Positions 42,340 to 53,335 of a stretch of 64,000 nucleotides of DNA are shown piece by piece. Both the position numbers and the translations under genes were made by a program. Position 1 is the stretch's first letter. Each line of letters opens with the position of its first letter. The stretch is from Torymus aiolomorphi (taxonomy: Eukaryota; Arthropoda; Insecta; Hymenoptera; Torymidae): NCBI GenBank assembly GCA_036365515.1, contig CM070874.1, positions 248,369,430-248,433,429 of the forward strand, written 5' to 3'. The notes below the pieces were generated by a model. It was given only the letters and a program-made list of their open reading frames with translations, was not told where the DNA came from and did not search any database.

Positions 42340-43690
42340 ATAGTGATAACTTATAAATAGCTATCTTTACTACTTATTGTTTTGTGTCTTAAAGGTATTT
42401 GAATATTTTTATTTCTTGTTATACTTGTTGTGTTTAAGTGTTTATTTCTTAGTGTACTACAGTGATATATTAAGGTTTCATATGCAAAAAGTTGTTCAAT
42501 ATTTAAAGGGTTATTGTATGTTATAAATGTGTTTCTGTTTATTATTTTCAATAGTCTGATTTGCAATCTTTTGATTATGTTTAATGCATTTGCATATACA
42601 CCTCCCCAGGCTATAATTCCATAGCATATTATACTACGGAAGAAAGCATAATATATCATTTTTAGAGTTTCCATACACTTGGATATTTTTTTTGAATATG
42701 AAAATCAGATATTTTGTTTTATTTGCTATGTATTCTAGGTGCCACTTTAGATTTTGCTCAATTATGATACCCAAGTATTTATATTGTTCAACTCTGTTTA
42801 AATTTTTCCCATAAATTTATATGTTTAGATTATTAGAGATATACTGTTACTGTAACTTCCGTAAGTCATGTAAACTGTTTTGTCTATATTCAAGGAGAGT
42901 TTGTTTTGACCGAGCCATGTAGAGATTTTATGTAAATTATTATTTAGCTTTAATTCGACATTGCCCCAACTCTTCCCTGATGCTATAACAGCTATGTCAT
43001 CCGCATCTGACATTATGCTGTTGTCAGGCATGTTTTTTAGGAGATTATTCACGTATAGTATAAATAATAATGGTCCCAAAATAGTTCCCTGCGGGACACC
43101 AGTGGTAACAGTGTTAAATTCACTTGTATATTCGTTAATTTTAACTCTATGCTGCCTATTATTGAAGAAGCTTATCATATGTTTATGAGCATTGCCTCTT
43201 ATTCCATAACTATAAAGTTTGTTGAGGAGTTATTATGATCAACAGTATCAAAAGCTTTCGCAAGATCTAAGAAGGCGATTGTATATTGTATATCATTATA
43301 GTTAAGTAATTCAAAGCATCTTTTGTACTTTTATTTTTGACAAATCTGAATTGGTTATCAGAGATAATTTTGCATTCATTAATAAAATTAAGGATTCGAT
43401 TGTATATTATTTTTTCAAATATCTCGGCTATATTAGATATAAGTGATATTGGTCTATAGTTAGATGCATAATTTTTACTATTCGCCTTGTGTATAGGAAT
43501 TATTTCTGCTTTTTTAAGCGCCTCTGGCCAGACCGCTTTTTCAATGCAAAGGCTAATTATACACACTAATGGTGTTGCGATATAGTATGATACCGTTTTA
43601 AGCATTTTAGCATTTATATTATCAACTCCACCGTTTTTCAGCTTCATGTTGTTAATGATTTGTAGTTGCTTATAACCTCTATTTGCTGCT
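42340..43690 (-). pseudogene. LINE RT fragment, same family as the 25-30.6 kb LINE
   Basis: Minus-strand frames 43647-43267, 43178-42825 and 42674-42351 cover the RT from its fingers to the thumb: NYRPISLISNIAEIFEKI, TTGVPQGTILGPLLF, then the catalytic motif reading SDADD in place of YADD (about 43008-42993), and ICYGIIAWGG. Both ends are truncated and there is no A-rich tail. Frame changes and the lost catalytic Tyr position show that it is dead. It lies within Helitron 2 and is therefore younger than that insertion. Confidence 0.9.
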
Positions 43691-44676
43691 ATTATTTAAT
43701 TGTCGTGTTAATGTTGAAGTCTGTTCAACTATATTGAGTATCAAGTACTTATTTAAATATTGCTATAAAGGTCATGATTGTGCTTTGATTGAAATGAAAA
43801 TTCATAGTAAAATTGCAGATGGTGACAATGTAGATACTAATGATATAGATAATGTAGAACTTTAATATGATGAAATAAAACAATATATTAACAACTAGAT
43901 ATGTATGTCTTCCAGAAGCTATGCATCGTTTGTATGAATATAAATGAGTGAATTATCGCATACAATTTATAGATCAGCTGTTTTTATCGAAAATGAACAA
44001 AACGTGTTCTTCAGAGAAGGTTGTGAATATTAATGCTAAAAATGTAGACACAACTCTTACGGCGTGGTTTCAACTTAATAAAAAGGATCCTGCAGCAAAT
44101 AAATATTTATATTGTAATATTCCAAATTATTATGTTTTTGCTGAAAAATGCAAAATGTGGAATGTAAGAAATCAATTTAAAGAAAAAGTTTTAAGTAGAA
44201 TGTATTTAATAAGTCCTCAACAACGAGAGCGTTTTTATTTAAGATTATTACTATTACATGTTAATGGTGCAACCTCTTTTGAACACTTAAAAACAGTAGA
44301 AAATGTAACTTACTCAACTTTTTTTGAAGCTGCTCAAATTAGAAACTTAATTGCAACAGATGAGAAATGAGACAGTTGCCAACAAGAAGCATCACAATAC
44401 TAATTTCCGAAAGCTATGTGCGAGTTATTTACTTATATATGTGTTTTTCATAATCCTGTAAATGCTAGAGAACTATTTGATAAGTATAAAATGGATTTTT
44501 ACGTGCCTACAGTAAATGAAGTCATAGGTGAATATTCCGCACTTAAAATCATTAATGATATTTTAAGTATAAACGGTTATTCTTTAACAGATTTCAATTT
44601 GCCTTCTTTAGATATTACTATTGACGACTATAATGATAACGTTGTAGATCATTTTAATCAGCATCTCAGAATATAA
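43691..44676 (+). pseudogene. Helitron 2 Rep C-terminal and linker region
   Basis: SIKYLFKYCYKGHDCAL (from about 43737) is the two-tyrosine catalytic motif of Helitron Rep. A frame change follows, then 43948-44370 gives TTLTAWFQLNKKDPAANKYL and FYLRLLLLHVNGATSFEHL, the conserved linker before the helicase, and 44416-44676 gives FHNPVNARELFDKYK and SLTDFNLPSLDI. These blocks align in order with Helitron 1 at 10352-11200. Stops at 43863, 44368 and 44674 and frame changes break the gene. Confidence 0.85.
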
Positions 44677-45365
44677 ATGATAGAATAAACACATTCACAA
44701 ATGCACAAAGTATTATTTTTAACACTGTACCAAATGCTGTTAATGGGAATGGAAATAATTGTTTTTTCATAGATGGCCCTGGTGGAAGTGGTAAAAGCTA
44801 TATTCTCAATACATTAATTGCTTATTTCAAAGATAATAAAATAAACGTTCTTCCTGTAGCACCGACAGGTATAGCAGTTAATTTATTAGAAGATGGTAAA
44901 ACCGTACATACAGCATTTAAATTACCTTTAATCATTCATGAACAAACTACATGTAATATAGGTATATCCTAATACTAACAATAGAGTATTTCTCAAAAAT
45001 GTACAAGTTATTATATGGGATGAAATTACAATGACATCGAAGTATGCTTTTGAAGCAGTTGATCGTTTATTCAAAGGTTTATGCAGCAACAACGACAGTT
45101 TTGGTGGTAAAATAGTAGTTTCTGGAGGTTTCTGTCAAACGTTACCTGTTGTTCGTCATGGTAATCGAACAATAATTATAGATAATTGTATTAAAAACAG
45201 TAAGTTATGGGTTAAGTTTGAAAATATGTGTTTAAAAGATAATAAGCGCATTAAAGATAATAATATAGAGTTCAAAATAAATAATGAAGTTATTAATATT
45301 TCAAATGAAAATTTATCGAACGGTGATATTTGTCCAAAAATTGTCCAAAAATTGTCCATTTGATG
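44677..45365 (+). pseudogene. Helitron 2 helicase, N-terminal half
   Basis: Walker A FIDGPGGSGKS lies at 44767-44799, with PVAPTGIAVNLL and TAFKLPL after it. Following a frame change at about 44970, VIIWDEITM (Walker B, about 45009) and GGKIVVSGGFCQTLPVV (motif III; the usual Asp of GGDF is Gly-Phe here) continue to 45363. Motifs IV-VI are absent because the gene is cut off where Gypsy-C begins. A small tandem duplication, AAAATTGTCC, sits at the very end. Confidence 0.85.
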
Positions 45366-45394
45366 AAAATTGAAAGGGTGGGTAAGGAAACATC

Positions 45395-47640
45395 ATCTTA
45401 ATATAATAGAGGATATTTCACCTAACTTTATCACAATAGTTCGGAACACGCGAGACAAGATATTCCGTAGACACAATGTATGTCGCGGTGTCTTAAGAAG
45501 ACGGGCGGAGTCGGATGCCGGCCCAAGTTTAGAAAAGCTGGGCTCGATCCCGTTGATTCCTGCGTGGCGATGTTGTACGCTAACATTAACTCGGTAATGT
45601 GCAGATCTCAATCTTTGTGGTTTTCTTCGAGGAACGCGGTAATCATAGTTTTCACCATGCATTTTACTTGCTCCACTGGGTTCGCCTGCGCATGGTACGG
45701 TGGAATCGTCGTAGGCTCTACTCCGCACTCGTTGAGAAAGAAGTCGAGAACCTTATTCTTGAACTCCGTCCCATTGTCGGAGTTGAAGGCTTCGGGCGCT
45801 CCTAAGCGCAGAAAAATCCTCTACTCCAGTTAGCTTTGAATGGTCTGCGCATTCGCCTTGCGAATTGATACGCATTCGATCCACTTGGTGAATAGATCCA
45901 AGAAGATCAGCAGGCACTCGTAACCTTAAGTTGTCTTTGGAAAAGGTTCCATAATAGCCCCTGAAACAGTCTGCCACTGGTGTAATGCGTGGTGGCTTCA
46001 CATGAGGCTAGCTGGCGCGGCCTGCTGCACTTTGTACTGCTGGCTAATCAAGCAGTTCCGCACAAAGTCTGCGAAATCCTTGCGCAACGAAGACCAGTAA
46101 TAGTAGAGCGTAACACACTCATGCGTTTTCATTCGACCAAAATGATCCGCAGTGGGTTCTGCGTGACATTCCTCCATCGCCTCTTCTCGGCGCTCCGAAG
46201 ACAGCACTAGCTTCCAGGCGTCCTCGTCCTTGAGTAAATCTTCAACTGTGTGATTTGAACGGTAGTCGTAGAGGCACCCGTTTTCTCTCTTCCACCATGT
46301 ATAGTCACTAGGATTTTGTCTGACGGCTGCGAACATGCGCTTATACCAGGCGTGCTTTCTCTGGGACGCCTATCGACGCCTAGGTCTGGCGCTTCCTCGT
46401 CTTCAAACATACGAGATAGTGCATCAGGCACGTAATACAAAGAGCCCATGCGATGTTCAACATCATAGTCATACGTTTGCATTTCAAGTGCCCACCGCGC
46501 TAATCGCCCGGTGGGATTATGCAAATTACATAACTATTTCATACTAATGTGACATAATCGCGAAACTTGCGTATCGCCCACAAAACTGCGAGGTATTTCC
46601 GTTCCGTGACAGAATAATTGCGTTCTGCCGAAATCGATTGTCTGCGTAGTACCGCTCCCAGACCAGTATCACTGGCGTCCGTTTGAATAACGAATTGGTG
46701 TTCAAACGACGGCCGGTGTAACATCGGAGCAGACGCAATGCTATGCTTTGCCAGCTGGATCAGCTCTGTGATCGTCGCAACGTGGGTCAAGAACTTGCGG
46801 TATCACGACGCCATGCCAAGGAATCTTCTCAGCTGTTTGAGATTCTTCGGCGCCGGGTATTCCAGAATTGGAGCAACCTTGTTCGGGTCAGGCTTAAATC
46901 CGTCTCAGTTGACTAAAACCCCGAGAAACTTGACCTCGCTGCGACAGAATACCCGCGTCTTTAATGCGCTAAAGGACGTGGGTGAGCCATTTAAGATGTT
47001 CCTCAAAGATCTCTGTGACGATTGTATTATCGACCAAATAGGAAAATGCATGAGGTTCCATCCCCGGGCCGATAATGAGGTCCGAAAGCTCCTGGAAGGT
47101 TACAGGCCCATCCACTACTCCGTAAGGCATTCGAGTAAATAAGAAGAGGCCCATTCCGGAGGCAGTGAAAGCGGTAAACTTCATCTTCAACTAGCCTGCG
47201 CTTCCTTTTGCAACGGAATTTGGTGATAAGCGTTGCTCAGATCGATCGTCGATATATATCGAGCGTCTTGGATCTTGCGCAAGCTTTTTCGAGACGGAAT
47301 AATACTTTTGCTTCATGGGCCTCGTGCTCGAGGCCCATGAAACTTCGATGTTGTGTTTTGTCCAGCTAGTGCATCCTAAGCGTGCGTTACTTGCGGGCAA
47401 CAGTTGATCGAGCAACTCTTGCAACTGTCGCTGCTGGGCTTCGTCGACATCGGCGAGACTTACTGAAACGAGGTGAACCGCGCTTACTTCGTCGTGTACT
47501 AAGCGATGCTAATTCCAATGGGATTCGCTCAGTAACTCCTTCGATACTTAGCGTCCATTTGGGCACGGCAGTGAATTTCTGCATGAAAAAAGCAGAACAA
47601 GCAAAGCGCACAACAAAAATACGAGCGTTAAAGGATACGT
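45395..47640 (-). pseudogene. Gypsy-C pol fragment (RT, RNase H, integrase), heavily broken
   Basis: On the minus strand from 47424 leftwards: the RT start RPMKQKYYSVSKKL, then KFTAFTASGMGLF with the polymerase motif reading YLVD in place of YLDD (about 47010-47080), RNase H with FVIQTDASDTGLGAVL and NYSVTERKYLAVLWA (46790-46539), HNPTGRLARWALEMQ (46524), then the integrase zinc-binding part (CHAEPTADHFGRMKT, about 46170) and remnants of the core to 45395. The order is that of Gypsy-B and the protein is related, so it is a relative or an older copy. At least six frames are needed to follow it. Confidence 0.85.
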
Positions 47641-48626
47641 GACGCAGGGTGCTGTCGTTTCTGCCAGACTTCGGTAGAAAATGACGAACGTTATGGCTGT
47701 TTGGATTGAGCGCAGTTCGATTCCTGTATGTCTGACTTATGCTAACAGGGAGTGTATACCAGATTCAGGTGATGGATTTACTCCAGGTTGTAGTATATGA
47801 CTTGTTATATACATATAAAATGAAAGGCCCTACAATCCTAGACCCTATCGCCTTCATGATTTGTTATAAGAGCTTGAATTTTTAAATAATTAAGTGATTT
47901 TTTCACCTCAAATCACCCATTTGGCGGCTAAACCTTGCTTTTATGCCTGTAAACAAACCATAAAGCATTTTTGTTTGTTAAAACATGATATAATGTGGTA
48001 AAATATATAACAATTTTTAACAAAAGTACCCACAGGTATTTTATACTACTTTATTTGAATACATAAAATGCAATTTATGCCAATATTCTTTATTTAATCA
48101 GAATGTAACCAATTGTCGACTAGGAAGCGTGGTTTATTGATTAAAGTTATTCAATTTGTAGTACAATGTGAAGAATATTTCATAATTATATTCATCAATG
48201 AGTAGTCCTTAATATCTACAATCTCATTATAAATAATTGATGCACATATCGAGTTGAACTTTTGCCTTATCTTCTGAATCCTGAGACATTATAAGAAAAA
48301 GAAAAGACGCTAAGTATCATTCTTTCCTTTACACGACGAAACGCTGTAAAAAAAATAAATTATACATATGTGATGGGAAATATTTATGAAGTTCTCATAA
48401 GCGGTCTTGAAGTTACAATCAGGCTTGAGTTTTATTGATTTCTCGCACACACACTTTGAAAACTTTTTTTTTTCTTTTTACTCATTTTTTATCCAGAAAT
48501 AACTCCATTCCATTGTTAAAAAAATTATCTGTAAAATAGAAAACAATTAGTTGCGAATAGAAAATGTCATCTGTCACCGATTACTAAAGGTTTTTGTGGT
48601 CTGCTATTGTTATTATGTCAACGCAT
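47641..48626. other. AT-rich non-coding stretch
   Basis: I see no gene, element end or repeat here. Confidence 0.5.
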
Positions 48627-48862
48627 CCTAACCATAAAATGCTATCTCAGTGGGTAAATCAATATGATTCTATTTCAAAAAGGCATTCAATAAAATGCTA
48701 ACTCAAATTTCAATTCTCCATTTAATTTGAAGTGGTGTTCAATAGAATTTTATATTGAGTTAGAATTATATTGAACTGAAATTTGAGTTAGCATTTGATT
48801 GAACGCGTTTTTTAAATAGAATCATATTGACTTGTCTTCTGAGATAGCATCTTATGCTTAGG
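48627..48862. mobile_element. hairpin MITE with ~85-bp arms
   Basis: CCTAACCATAAAATGCTATC and the next bases at 48627-48650 are inverted at 48839-48862 with two mismatches in 24, and the arms stay complementary (CAATATGATTCTATTTMAAA; AATGCTAACTCAAATTTCA) to near 48712/48777. Non-coding. Confidence 0.85.
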
Positions 48863-48989
48863 TGACGTCGATGTTCTGAACGGGTAAACAGCCTACACTC
48901 TACTGGTCGATTAGACTGCAGTCGATAAAGGAATCTATAGTATATAGTTCTATTAAAAGTATAGAGATGGCACCACTTGGAAGTCAACT

Positions 48990-49340
48990 GTGGGTTGCAT
49001 TAGAAGAGGGTAGGCTATGCGGATTACGTCAGAGATGAATAGAGAGATTGCCAGCGCCCCGGAAAAAAGTGAGGCAGACTTTTGTGCGCGGCGCGCTGCT
49101 GCCTCTCGCGGCCAAAGTATCGAACCATGTCCACAATTTCTTGATTGGTCGTTGAAACGTACACATGGCGCGGGACGGGGGAAGCGGGAGACGACTGCTC
49201 GGCGGCTCAGTGCGCGTGCACCGAACATGTGTATGCTGGAGCCGGGCCCGGCACCCCCGGCGCGTAGCGCGCTTGCCGTCTGTTTACTTCTCCCGCAACA
49301 ATCTGACAACGACCGAGCGGCTTGACAATCGCCGCTCGGT
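48990..49340. other. CpG-rich island with CCAAT box
   Basis: GC-rich sequence with TTGATTGGTCG at 49140 stands out in AT-rich surroundings, like the patch at 900-1060. Both strands have open frames of about 100 codons with no recognisable domain. No gene can be supported. Confidence 0.35.
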
Positions 49341-49480
49341 CGAACTCTTTTACTAATTACACGCAAATGAACGGAATTTTAAACTCAAAGCTACAAAACC
49401 CAAATTCTAAATTACAACTCAAGCCCGAAGGGGAGAAGATAAACATAAACGATTTAAGTGTTACCTATTGATATCGTAGC

Positions 49481-49563
49481 GATAACCGTGGCGGCTAAGG
49501 CGCGCAACTACTTTTGCCCTAATCTTTTGGATCCAAGTTCGATTCCCGCTCGCATTTTTTTTT
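49481..49563 (+). ncRNA. tRNA-like pol III unit (A box, B box, T-run), probably a tRNA-derived relic
   Basis: GTGGCGGCTAAGG (49488-49500) fits an A box as in leucine tRNAs, GTTCGATTCCC (49537-49547) is a perfect B box, and a run of nine Ts (49555-49563) follows as a pol III terminator. The anticodon arm and T stem do not fold well, so it is not a functional tRNA. A SINE head or decayed tRNA fits best. Confidence 0.5.
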
Positions 49564-50309
49564 CTTTAACATATGTAAAATTTCTTTCATTATATTATTA
49601 TTCTACATACATTTTTTTACCTCAATTTTCGTTCTCTTGTATAGAATTCAAATTTTACTTGTATTTGAGATATTTTTTCCAGAAAACATAGCAAGTAAAA
49701 TTTTCATCTTTAAAAATTATTTCATTAAATGCGTTAATTTTATAAGTACTATAATATTTTGGATAACATTTGGTTTGTTAAGAATATTTTGAGTAAATTA
49801 ATTCACTCAAAATTAATTAATTAAATACATGGTTATATTTATTTTATAGTCAAAATAATCTATATTCAATTGAAATGTACAATTTAAATCAATCACAGTC
49901 AAGATTGACTTTTCTTAAAAATGAGGAAGGATCAACAATAATTATCGTTGTGCGCGCAAGTTCGATTTCCGAAATACACATATTCCCATTTCCATTCTCT
50001 AATCCCTAAAACATATGTTATTTGTATTAAAATGAATTTCCATTAAGCATCTTACATTGTAATACAATTTGAAAAACATCTTTAATCAAAGAATAATTAT
50101 AGAATACCGCTTACCTGTATATCCGAAAGCACGATTTGCCACACGAATATACGATTTGGCTATATAGAAAAAATACGCTTGTGTTTTAATTAATTTATTC
50201 AAGTGTCAAAGAAACTAAAATGAAAATCCCAAGTCAAAATCCAAACGGGTTAAGATGATGAGCCTTTGCATTTATATTATACACATTTATTTCTCTAGTT
50301 GAGCATGTT
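49564..50309. other. AT-rich non-coding stretch
   Basis: I see nothing supportable. Confidence 0.5.
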
Positions 50310-50432
50310 TGCCAATAATTAATTAAACTTTTAATTAATTATTCAGTTTAGTAAGAATTAAAATTTCAATCGTTAATTAAACGCTCGTTTAATTAAGAAT
50401 TAGAATTAAAATCGCAATTAAACCCGCGTTTA
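50310..50432. repeat. TTAATTAAGAATTA-type repeats, block 1
   Basis: AATTAATTAAAC, TTTAATTAAGAATTAGAATT and AATCGYTAATTAAACRCKCG words recur. Related blocks lie at 51098-51130, 51515-51640 and 52965-53045. Confidence 0.6.
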
Positions 50433-51093
50433 AGGGGGCTTGACACCTTTTTTGTGAAATAAAAAAAGTTATATTTTAATAAATAAATGTAAACTAATTA
50501 TTTCCCACTTTTTATACATAAAATCGGTATATTTACCTCACCTTTTAGACCTTGGTCTGGGGCCTTTATATGGTCCAGAACCATAGTCGATGAAACAAGT
50601 TTTTTGACTGCCCATAAGCTTTGAAATGTTCCTGCGGATGGATTGATTCCAGATTTGAACTAATTTACTCCTGAATAGTATAGTTTCCTTATCAATGCAG
50701 GGATTTAGGATTAAATGTCAGAATAAATTTTTACATCAGAAAAATTTTTAAAAAATTGAAAAAATTGAAAAAATTTTTTAAAATTTACCACAAAATTTTT
50801 TTTTCTTACTGGATCAAAAATCCCTGCTTTGACAAGGAAGCTATACTATTCAGAAATAAATTATCTCAAATCTAGAGTCAATTCATCTGCAGGAACATTT
50901 CAAACCTTACGGACAGCGAAAAAACATGTTTCATCGATAACTATGGTTTTGGACCATATGAAGGTCCTAGGCCAAGGTCTATAAGGGGAGGTAAATATAC
51001 TCCATTTTATGTGTAAAAAGTAGGAAATAAATAGTTTATATTTATTTATTAAAATATGACTTTTTTATTTCAGAAAAAAGGTGTGTAGCCCCC
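50433..51093. mobile_element. TTAA-flanked hairpin MITE, 661 bp
   Basis: GGGGGCTTGACACC at the left and GGTGTGTAGCCCCC at the right are inverted, flanked by TTAA (50429-50432 and 51094-51097). The inverted arms extend over about 270 bp each (for example CTTGGTCTGGGGCCTT near 50560 against AAGGTCCTAGGCCAAG near 50965). No coding capacity. TTAA suggests piggyBac-type mobilisation; the arms are unusually long. Confidence 0.85.
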
Positions 51094-51599
51094 TTAATTA
51101 GGAATTAAAATTTCAATTTAACATTCTTTAACATATTACAAAAGAAAGTCGCGCTAGGGAAGGCGGAGAAATTTAAGAGAACTCGAATAGTCTACGCGAC
51201 ACGATCCTGGTTTTGCAGCGAATGCGTGTTTGTGCCGCCCAGACTATATCTTACTTTTCATTGATTATCTGACTCCTACGACACGTTTTTTGTTTATAAT
51301 ATATTATAGAATAGTATTTAAGAGCTCTAGAAAATATTCTTGATGCCTTCTGCTAGAAATTCGGGTCTGGAAACGTCAGTTTCGGTGTACGTGGCATGAT
51401 CCTGCTTCTGGAGCGAATGCGTAATATGAGACTAAACTCTAGTTTTCTTAAATTTCCTTGCCTTCTGCGGTGCGTTTTCGTTTATAACATGTTCAAGAAT
51501 GCTATTTTACCCATCTAATTAAGAATTACATTTTAAATTAATTACCGAACTCCCGTTAATTAACAATTGAAAATTTAATTCTTAATTAAACGTGGGTTT
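51094..51599. repeat. diverged direct repeat (~200 bp spacing) and AT-rich repeats
   Basis: CGACACGATCCTGGTTTTGC then AGCGAATGCGT (about 51198) parallels GGCATGATCCTGCTTCTGGA then GCGAATGCGT (about 51392), each followed about 90 bp later by a GTTTATAA word after GTTTTYG/TTTTTT. The units are degenerate. The stretch ends in TTAATTAA-type repeats. Confidence 0.5.
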
Positions 51600-52985
51600 A
51601 ATTAACGATTAAAATTCTAATTCTTAATTGATAATGGTATAATTAATATTTTCGCATCCCTCTACTGCAGTTGAAATTTTAATAATTTCAAAAACCATAT
51701 TTTAATTAATAACAACTCTTCTATAAAATATATAATTATACAATAATTTGACTCGCTTTCCCATTCTTTAATTTTTATTCTATTTAAATGGAATAAACTG
51801 TCAAGACTTCTGACTTTTGTGACAATTTTTAGTAGTACGTAAATATAAAACATTTTATGGGCTAAATTTTTATTAAATGGCGTTAATTATATAAGAGAAG
51901 GCAAACTCTCTAACATTATTTTGAAATATCTCTTATATTTACATTTTCGTACTTTCAAAATTATTGCAAACAATTTAGAAAGTCCCAATAATCTCTTGAA
52001 TAAGACAATGTGGAAAATTACTTTTTGAATCTACGTAGCTAATAAGCTTAGTAAATGATACTTTCTAAAAGTTTTTTTTATCTTTTATAATTTAAAAAAT
52101 CATTGTTCACAGGGAAAACTTATGATTAAATACATTAAGAAGTTTCAAATCTAAGTTTTTACAATTTTTTTACACTGTAAAATTCAAAATTTTGTCGACT
52201 CGCTATCAATACAAAAAACCTAGAGAAAAATAAAGCAACTAAAGATATCCAAATACAGTAAAGAAGAGGTGGAAAAGAAAAATGTAATCAAGTCGAGTTG
52301 GTTTTTATCGCAATAGCCGATCGAGTCCAGCTTTCAATGAAGCTGGACTACTAGACTATTGCTTTAAAAATGATAAACGCATAGCTTTAAAAAGTAATTT
52401 TCCGCATTATCTTATTTAAGAGATTATTGGGACTTTCTAAATTATTTGCCTTAATTTTGAGAAGTACGAAAATATAAATATAAGACATTTGTAAACGAAT
52501 GTTAAAGAGTTTGCCTCCTGTTATATGATTAACGCCATTTAATAAAAACTTAGCCCATAAAATGTTTTATGTTTACGCACTTCTAAAAATTGTCACAAAA
52601 GTGAGAAGTTCTTGTAGTTTGTTAGATTTAAATAGAATAAAAATTAAAGAATGGGAAAGCGAGTAAAATGATTAAGTCGTTGTAAAAAACATATATATGT
52701 ATAATTATATATTTTATGGAAGAGTTGTTATTAATTAAAATATGGTTTTTGAAATTATTAAAATTTAAACTCCACTAGAGTAATATTTGTGTATAATATA
52801 ATAAGATTTTTTTTTTTATATTACAGACTATATTTGATTATATATTTCACAGGAATATGTTGTTTCGATTATTGTTATAGACTAAAATATGGTGTTTGAA
52901 ATTATCCAAATTTCAACTCCACTGCAGGGTTGCGAAAATATTAATTATACCATTATCAATTAAGAATTAGATTTAATTAAACCGG
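51600..52985. mobile_element. large foldback element, ~450-bp arms
   Basis: The left arm (51600 to about 52050) is inverted at about 52375-52985: TTAATTGATAATGGTATAAT (51625) against its complement at 52955, AAAGTCCCAATAATCTCTTG (51979) against 52414-52434, and TGGCGTTAATTATATAA (51878) against 52525-52541. In the right arm the segment around ATATGGTTTTTGAAATTATT occurs twice (52740 and 52888), 148 bp apart. The central part holds the small hairpin AGTCCAGCTT/AAGCTGGACT (52324-52349). No coding capacity. Confidence 0.85.
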
Positions 52986-53043
52986 CTTTTAATTAAGAAT
53001 TAATATTTTAATCGTTAATTAACGCGGGTTTGGCAATTAATTT

Positions 53044-53335
53044 AAGTTGCTAGCGAAAAAATCGAGCAAACTAGTGCTGAAGTCAGTGAGGTTATCTTAC
53101 GCAACGACAATGCTAGTGCTCCTACGTATGCCGATGCTGCCGCGGCCGTGTTCCCTGCGCTATCACGTACTCAGATATGTAATGATAGGAATAAGATTAA
53201 ACTCGATCGCGGTAAACCGGTTGATATTTGTCGCTCTTGTCGTATCACTACAGGTCTGTGTGACAATGCTAAAGATGCTTTTCCCGCCTCGAAAGCCACG
53301 CATGAAGCATACATATTCGGCTCGACAAGTGGGTA
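53044..53335 (+). other. open frame of ~97 codons, unidentified
   Basis: A plus-strand frame without an ATG at its beginning is open from 53044 to TAA 53334-53336. It reads like real protein (APTYADAAAAVFPALS, DICRSCRITTGLC with two Cys pairs) but matches nothing I recognise. Its end overlaps the last recognisable Copia residues on the other strand. It may be an exon-like fragment of a gag or a chance frame. Confidence 0.25.

Larger units (their letters stand above)
40640..45365 (+). mobile_element. Helitron 2, different family, interrupted and truncated
   Basis: Rep N-terminal, two-tyrosine and helicase segments are in order on the plus strand. A MITE (41773-42286) and a LINE fragment (about 42340-43690) split Rep, and a Gypsy fragment cuts off the end of the helicase at about 45395. 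Protein sequence differs clearly from Helitron 1 (for example GPGGSGKS against GPGGTGKT with different flanks). No Helitron 3' end is visible. Confidence 0.85.

Noticed and set aside
45393..45833. Plus-strand frames over Gypsy-C as genes
   Set aside because: The minus strand carries recognisable pol remnants, so these are shadows.
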